Positions 61,629 through 64,000 of a stretch of DNA of 64,000 nucleotides are shown in pieces; positions within the stretch are counted from its first letter, which is position 1, and each line of letters starts with the position of its first letter. The notes beneath the pieces were generated by a model. The model saw only the letters and a program-made list of their open reading frames with translations, was not told where the DNA came from and searched no databases. The translations under genes were made by a program, and so were the position numbers. Source of the stretch: Earliella scabrosa (lineage: Eukaryota; Basidiomycota; Agaricomycetes; Polyporales; Polyporaceae); NCBI GenBank assembly GCA_022605405.1, contig JABYQQ010000013.1, positions 992,001 through 1,056,000 on the forward strand, read 5' to 3'.

Positions 61629-61853
61629 GTGTGGCATTGTGGACTTGCGGATCTGGATGGACCGGCCAGCGTTGTATGGACGGACGTGCCAATGCTCGCG
61701 ACTGTTTGGTTACGGACTTGTAGTGACTGCGCGGATGACTTACTCTACTAAGACTGTTGCAAACCTATTCCACTGGCTCAACCCGGAATGGATTGTTATG
61801 TTTGTGCCCTTGCGTCATATGGTCGTGTGAGCGTGGGAAAGTGCTTTGCATGG

Positions 61854-61884
61854 ACGCGTCGCGACGCGGTGTATATCGACGCGT
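61854..61884. promoter_or_regulatory. Paired MCB (ACGCGT) sites of the NSE1 promoter
   Basis: ACGCGT occurs exactly at 61,854-61,859 and 61,879-61,884, 33-63 bp before the NSE1 start, with an extra ACGCGG between them. The pair lies in a 288-bp gap (61,629-61,916) that otherwise shows no features. Inference: MBF-type G1/S control. Confidence 0.6.
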
Positions 61885-61916
61885 CTTGCTCCTGACCACG
61901 TTCTCTCGCTCCAGCC

Positions 61917-63261
61917 ATGGGTGTTACCTCCAACGACGTGCAACGCCTGTTCCTCCAGGCAATCCTATCGCGACGCATACTCTCGCAAAAACTTGCCGCC
62001 AAAATTTGGGAGAAGTGTATAGACGCAGTCAAAGGTGCGCTTGCGCCACCGCTTCGCGTTCTTTGTTCGTTCCGCTCAACCCGCATGCTACATGCATAAC
62101 CTGATAGCCGCGAACGAGACGCTAGATATTGAGTACCGCGATGATAGGGCCTCGTGGGATGCATTCGTAACGAAGATTAATGACGCCCTCAATCCTCTCG
62201 ACCTCGAATTCTCGCGCATGCACGACGAGATCAACGGGGTAGAGGTCTACGCGGTGGTACGTCCAATGTCGTGCTACCATATGGTTTTATGACTCTAGAC
62301 GAACGCCGCAGGTGAACCGCAAGGGCGACGAGATTGCCCAAATGGCCACCGAGTACACTCCGCTCGAGATCGCATACTTCAAGGCTGTAGTACGCATTCC
62401 GTCCCCGCTGAATTTGCGCCCATGCTGAACCTAAGACTCTAGGTTGAGCAGATCATGCTCGCACCCAACGAGTCCTTCTGTGTCTCATCGCTGGCCGCCC
62501 TTCGCGAGGTCAACTCTCTCAAGTCGAGCATGACAAAGTCGCAGGCCGAGGCCACGCTCACGAGTTTTGTGGCCAAAGGCTGGTTGATGAAGAGCAGGTG
62601 CGGAACTATTCCTATTCCTGTAGACGCACTACCCAACACATTCCCCGCAGACGTGGCCGCTATACGCTCTCCACACGTACAGTCATGGAACTACAGTCGT
62701 ACCTCCGGTCAACGTACGAGAGCGAAGTGATTGAATGCACGATCTGCATGGAGGTCTGGCACATTTCTTTGTTACGCCGTGCAGAACGTCGCTTGCTTAC
62801 CAGACGTACTTCCCCACTAGATTGTCACGCGCGGTGTGGCCTGCTACACACCCCAATGCAAGACCCGCCTTCACACCCACTGCTTCACCAACTACCGCCG
62901 ACGGAACCACAATTGCCCCGCTTGCAAGGAAGATTGGACTGCTGGGAACAACCTCAGCAAGCTCCGGCCTGTGGGCGAGGCAGCCTTCAAGGAGGGCCAG
63001 GACAGCCGGCGCCGTGTGCCCAGGAATACCACTGAGGAACAGGAAGACGGGGAAGACGGCGCAGGAGAGGCAGCGGGCGAAGACGATGGGGATGGTGAGC
63101 CTGACCCGTCTCAAAACCAGCCGCCAGCGAAGCAACCGAATGGGAAAGGGAAAGGGAAAAAGAAGGCGACACGGGAGGAGAGCATGGAGGTGGACGAAGA
63201 CGAGGAGGACGAGGACTCGCCCCCACCACGGACCCAGCGGCGGAAGTCCTCTCGTCGCTGA
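61917..63261 (+). CDS. NSE1: SMC5/6 complex subunit NSE1 (RING-like E3)
   Basis: A subunit of the SMC5/6 DNA-repair complex; Nse1 pairs with Nse3 and acts as a ubiquitin ligase in yeast and human. The start at 61,917 reads MGVTSNDVQRLFLQAILSRR. Two winged-helix-like segments follow (EIAYFKAVVEQIMLAPNESF; AEATLTSFVAKGWLMKSR), then the C-terminal variant RING: ECTICMEIVTRG, CYTPQCKTRLHTHCFTNY and NHNCPACKEDW, with Cys/His ligands intact. The long tail is polar and acidic with runs of Lys and Glu (KGKGKKKATREES) and ends RRKSSRR-stop, longer than in yeast. About 330 residues and six introns. Confidence 0.93.
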
Positions 63262-63396
63262 CCTCGAGCCGGTTTCCTCAGAACCCTCATTGAGCAGCCT
63301 CATGTTCTGCGCGTGGTGGCCCGAGTTTCCCGCGGTTCATCTGCCCCATTATATTATATCTACCTGTATATCGAGAATATGTCCTCCTCTAGTACA

Positions 63397-64000
63397 TTAG
63401 TCCCTCGCCGTTGTATCGGGTACGCTGTTATCTGAGCTAGAGTTTCCGGGCGTCGCAAAGCCGGGCTCTACTTTGCCCACTGGCGGCACGCTGACTTCGG
63501 GCGCGGGGACGGTGAAGCCAAAGCGGTCCTTGCCCCATACCTGCCGCTTCTTGGCCTTACGGCCCTCCCCGAACTCGTCGTTCCACTTGCGCAGCTCCGC
63601 GAGGCTGCCTAATGCTTCCGACGCAGACGGGGTAATCTCTTTGAGGGCCTGCTCGAAGTTCCGCCATGCCAACGAGCGGACGTGGGGGATCTCGGCGTCG
63701 ACCTTATCCTCCGAAGCTGATGAAGCCGAGACTGAATCTGGGGTTGCCGCTCCTGACGCAGGCTGCTCCTGGGCTTGAACGGTCGCATCTATCACCTCCA
63801 CAGCGGAGACTTGCGGGTGGGCCAGGTCGGGCGACGATTGGTCGGTTGCTCCATCGTCAACAGGCTTAACCTCATCTTTGACGGGCTGAGATGGCGCCGC
63901 TGACGTGTTTTGCCGCCACGGGACGGTTACGCGCTCTTTCACCGCGTCCAGGGCAGCGCTGACGCAGAGATCTGTGGCGAACGTCTGTCAGTAACCCAGG
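63397..64000 (-). CDS. Probable AAA-type ATPase, 3' end only (truncated by window edge)
   Basis: Only the C-terminal part is in view. It stops at 63,397 after NSVPDTTARD. An acceptor near 63,973 probably begins the last exon (DLCVSAALDAVKERVTVPWR). The segment VRSLAWRNFEQALKEITPSA followed by ELRKWNDEFGEG and QVWGKDRFGF resembles the C-terminal Vps4-like domain and tail of fungal AAA ATPases of the meiotic clade, where the FExALKEIxPS pattern is characteristic. A Ser/Ala/acidic linker (63,900-63,720) precedes it. The ATPase core itself lies outside the window, so this is a family-pattern call, not proven. Confidence 0.5.

Overview
The window is a gene-dense stretch of nuclear DNA from a filamentous basidiomycete, most likely an Agaricomycete and perhaps a polypore. 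I infer this from about twenty protein genes that each carry several GT..AG introns of roughly 45-60 nt, intergenic gaps of 0.2-1 kb, GC-rich sequence, and protein families (conventional fungal kinesin, KRE2/KTR mannosyltransferase, Pik1, Sec66) in their fungal forms. Exons were joined by eye from splice sites and family conservation. Starts and stops are usually firm; many internal splice sites are approximate.

Layout. 1-9.4 kb: the 3' part of OST3/OST6 (+), SEC16 (-) and an RPAP3-like TPR protein (-). 9.4-22.5 kb: a Pumilio/PUF protein (-), conventional kinesin-1 (-), the small elongation factor ELF1 (-) and kinesin-5/BimC (+). 22.8-37.5 kb: a JmjC-domain protein (-), VPS55 (+), TRS120 (-), PIK1 (+) and a GT15 mannosyltransferase (-). 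The last four are all Golgi/endosome genes. 37.5-38.8 kb: a repeat island, with a large foldback repeat whose right arm carries a 263-bp TIR element flanked by TA, followed by an intron-containing tRNA-Val(CAC). 39-43.3 kb: a long disordered protein of unknown function (-). 43.3-45.3 kb: a gene-poor gap with a second degenerate foldback repeat. 45.3-57.8 kb: the USP7/Ubp15 deubiquitinase (+), SEC66 (-), citrate synthase (+), an unknown protein with a Pro/Gly-rich tail (-) and the PP2A B56/Rts1 subunit (+). 58.7-64 kb: DNA primase large subunit (+), phosphatidylserine synthase (+), NSE1 (+) and the 3' end of a probable AAA ATPase (-).

Function. Eight genes serve the ER-Golgi-endosome system: OST3 (N-glycosylation), SEC66 (translocation), SEC16 (COPII exit sites), PS synthase (ER lipid), TRS120 and PIK1 (late Golgi), the KTR mannosyltransferase (Golgi glycan extension) and VPS55 (endosome). 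TRS120 and PIK1 share a 293-bp divergent promoter. A second theme is the cell cycle: primase, NSE1 and kinesin-5 all have ACGCG(T)-type MBF sites close upstream, paired in primase and NSE1.

No CRISPR array, prokaryotic operon, secondary-metabolite cluster or complete autonomous transposon was seen. The observations most worth a second look are the paired ACGCGT promoter sites, the nested repeat island beside the tRNA, the JmjC protein with a changed metal-ligand position, the 11-nt and 7-nt coding exons, and the two uncharacterised proteins.
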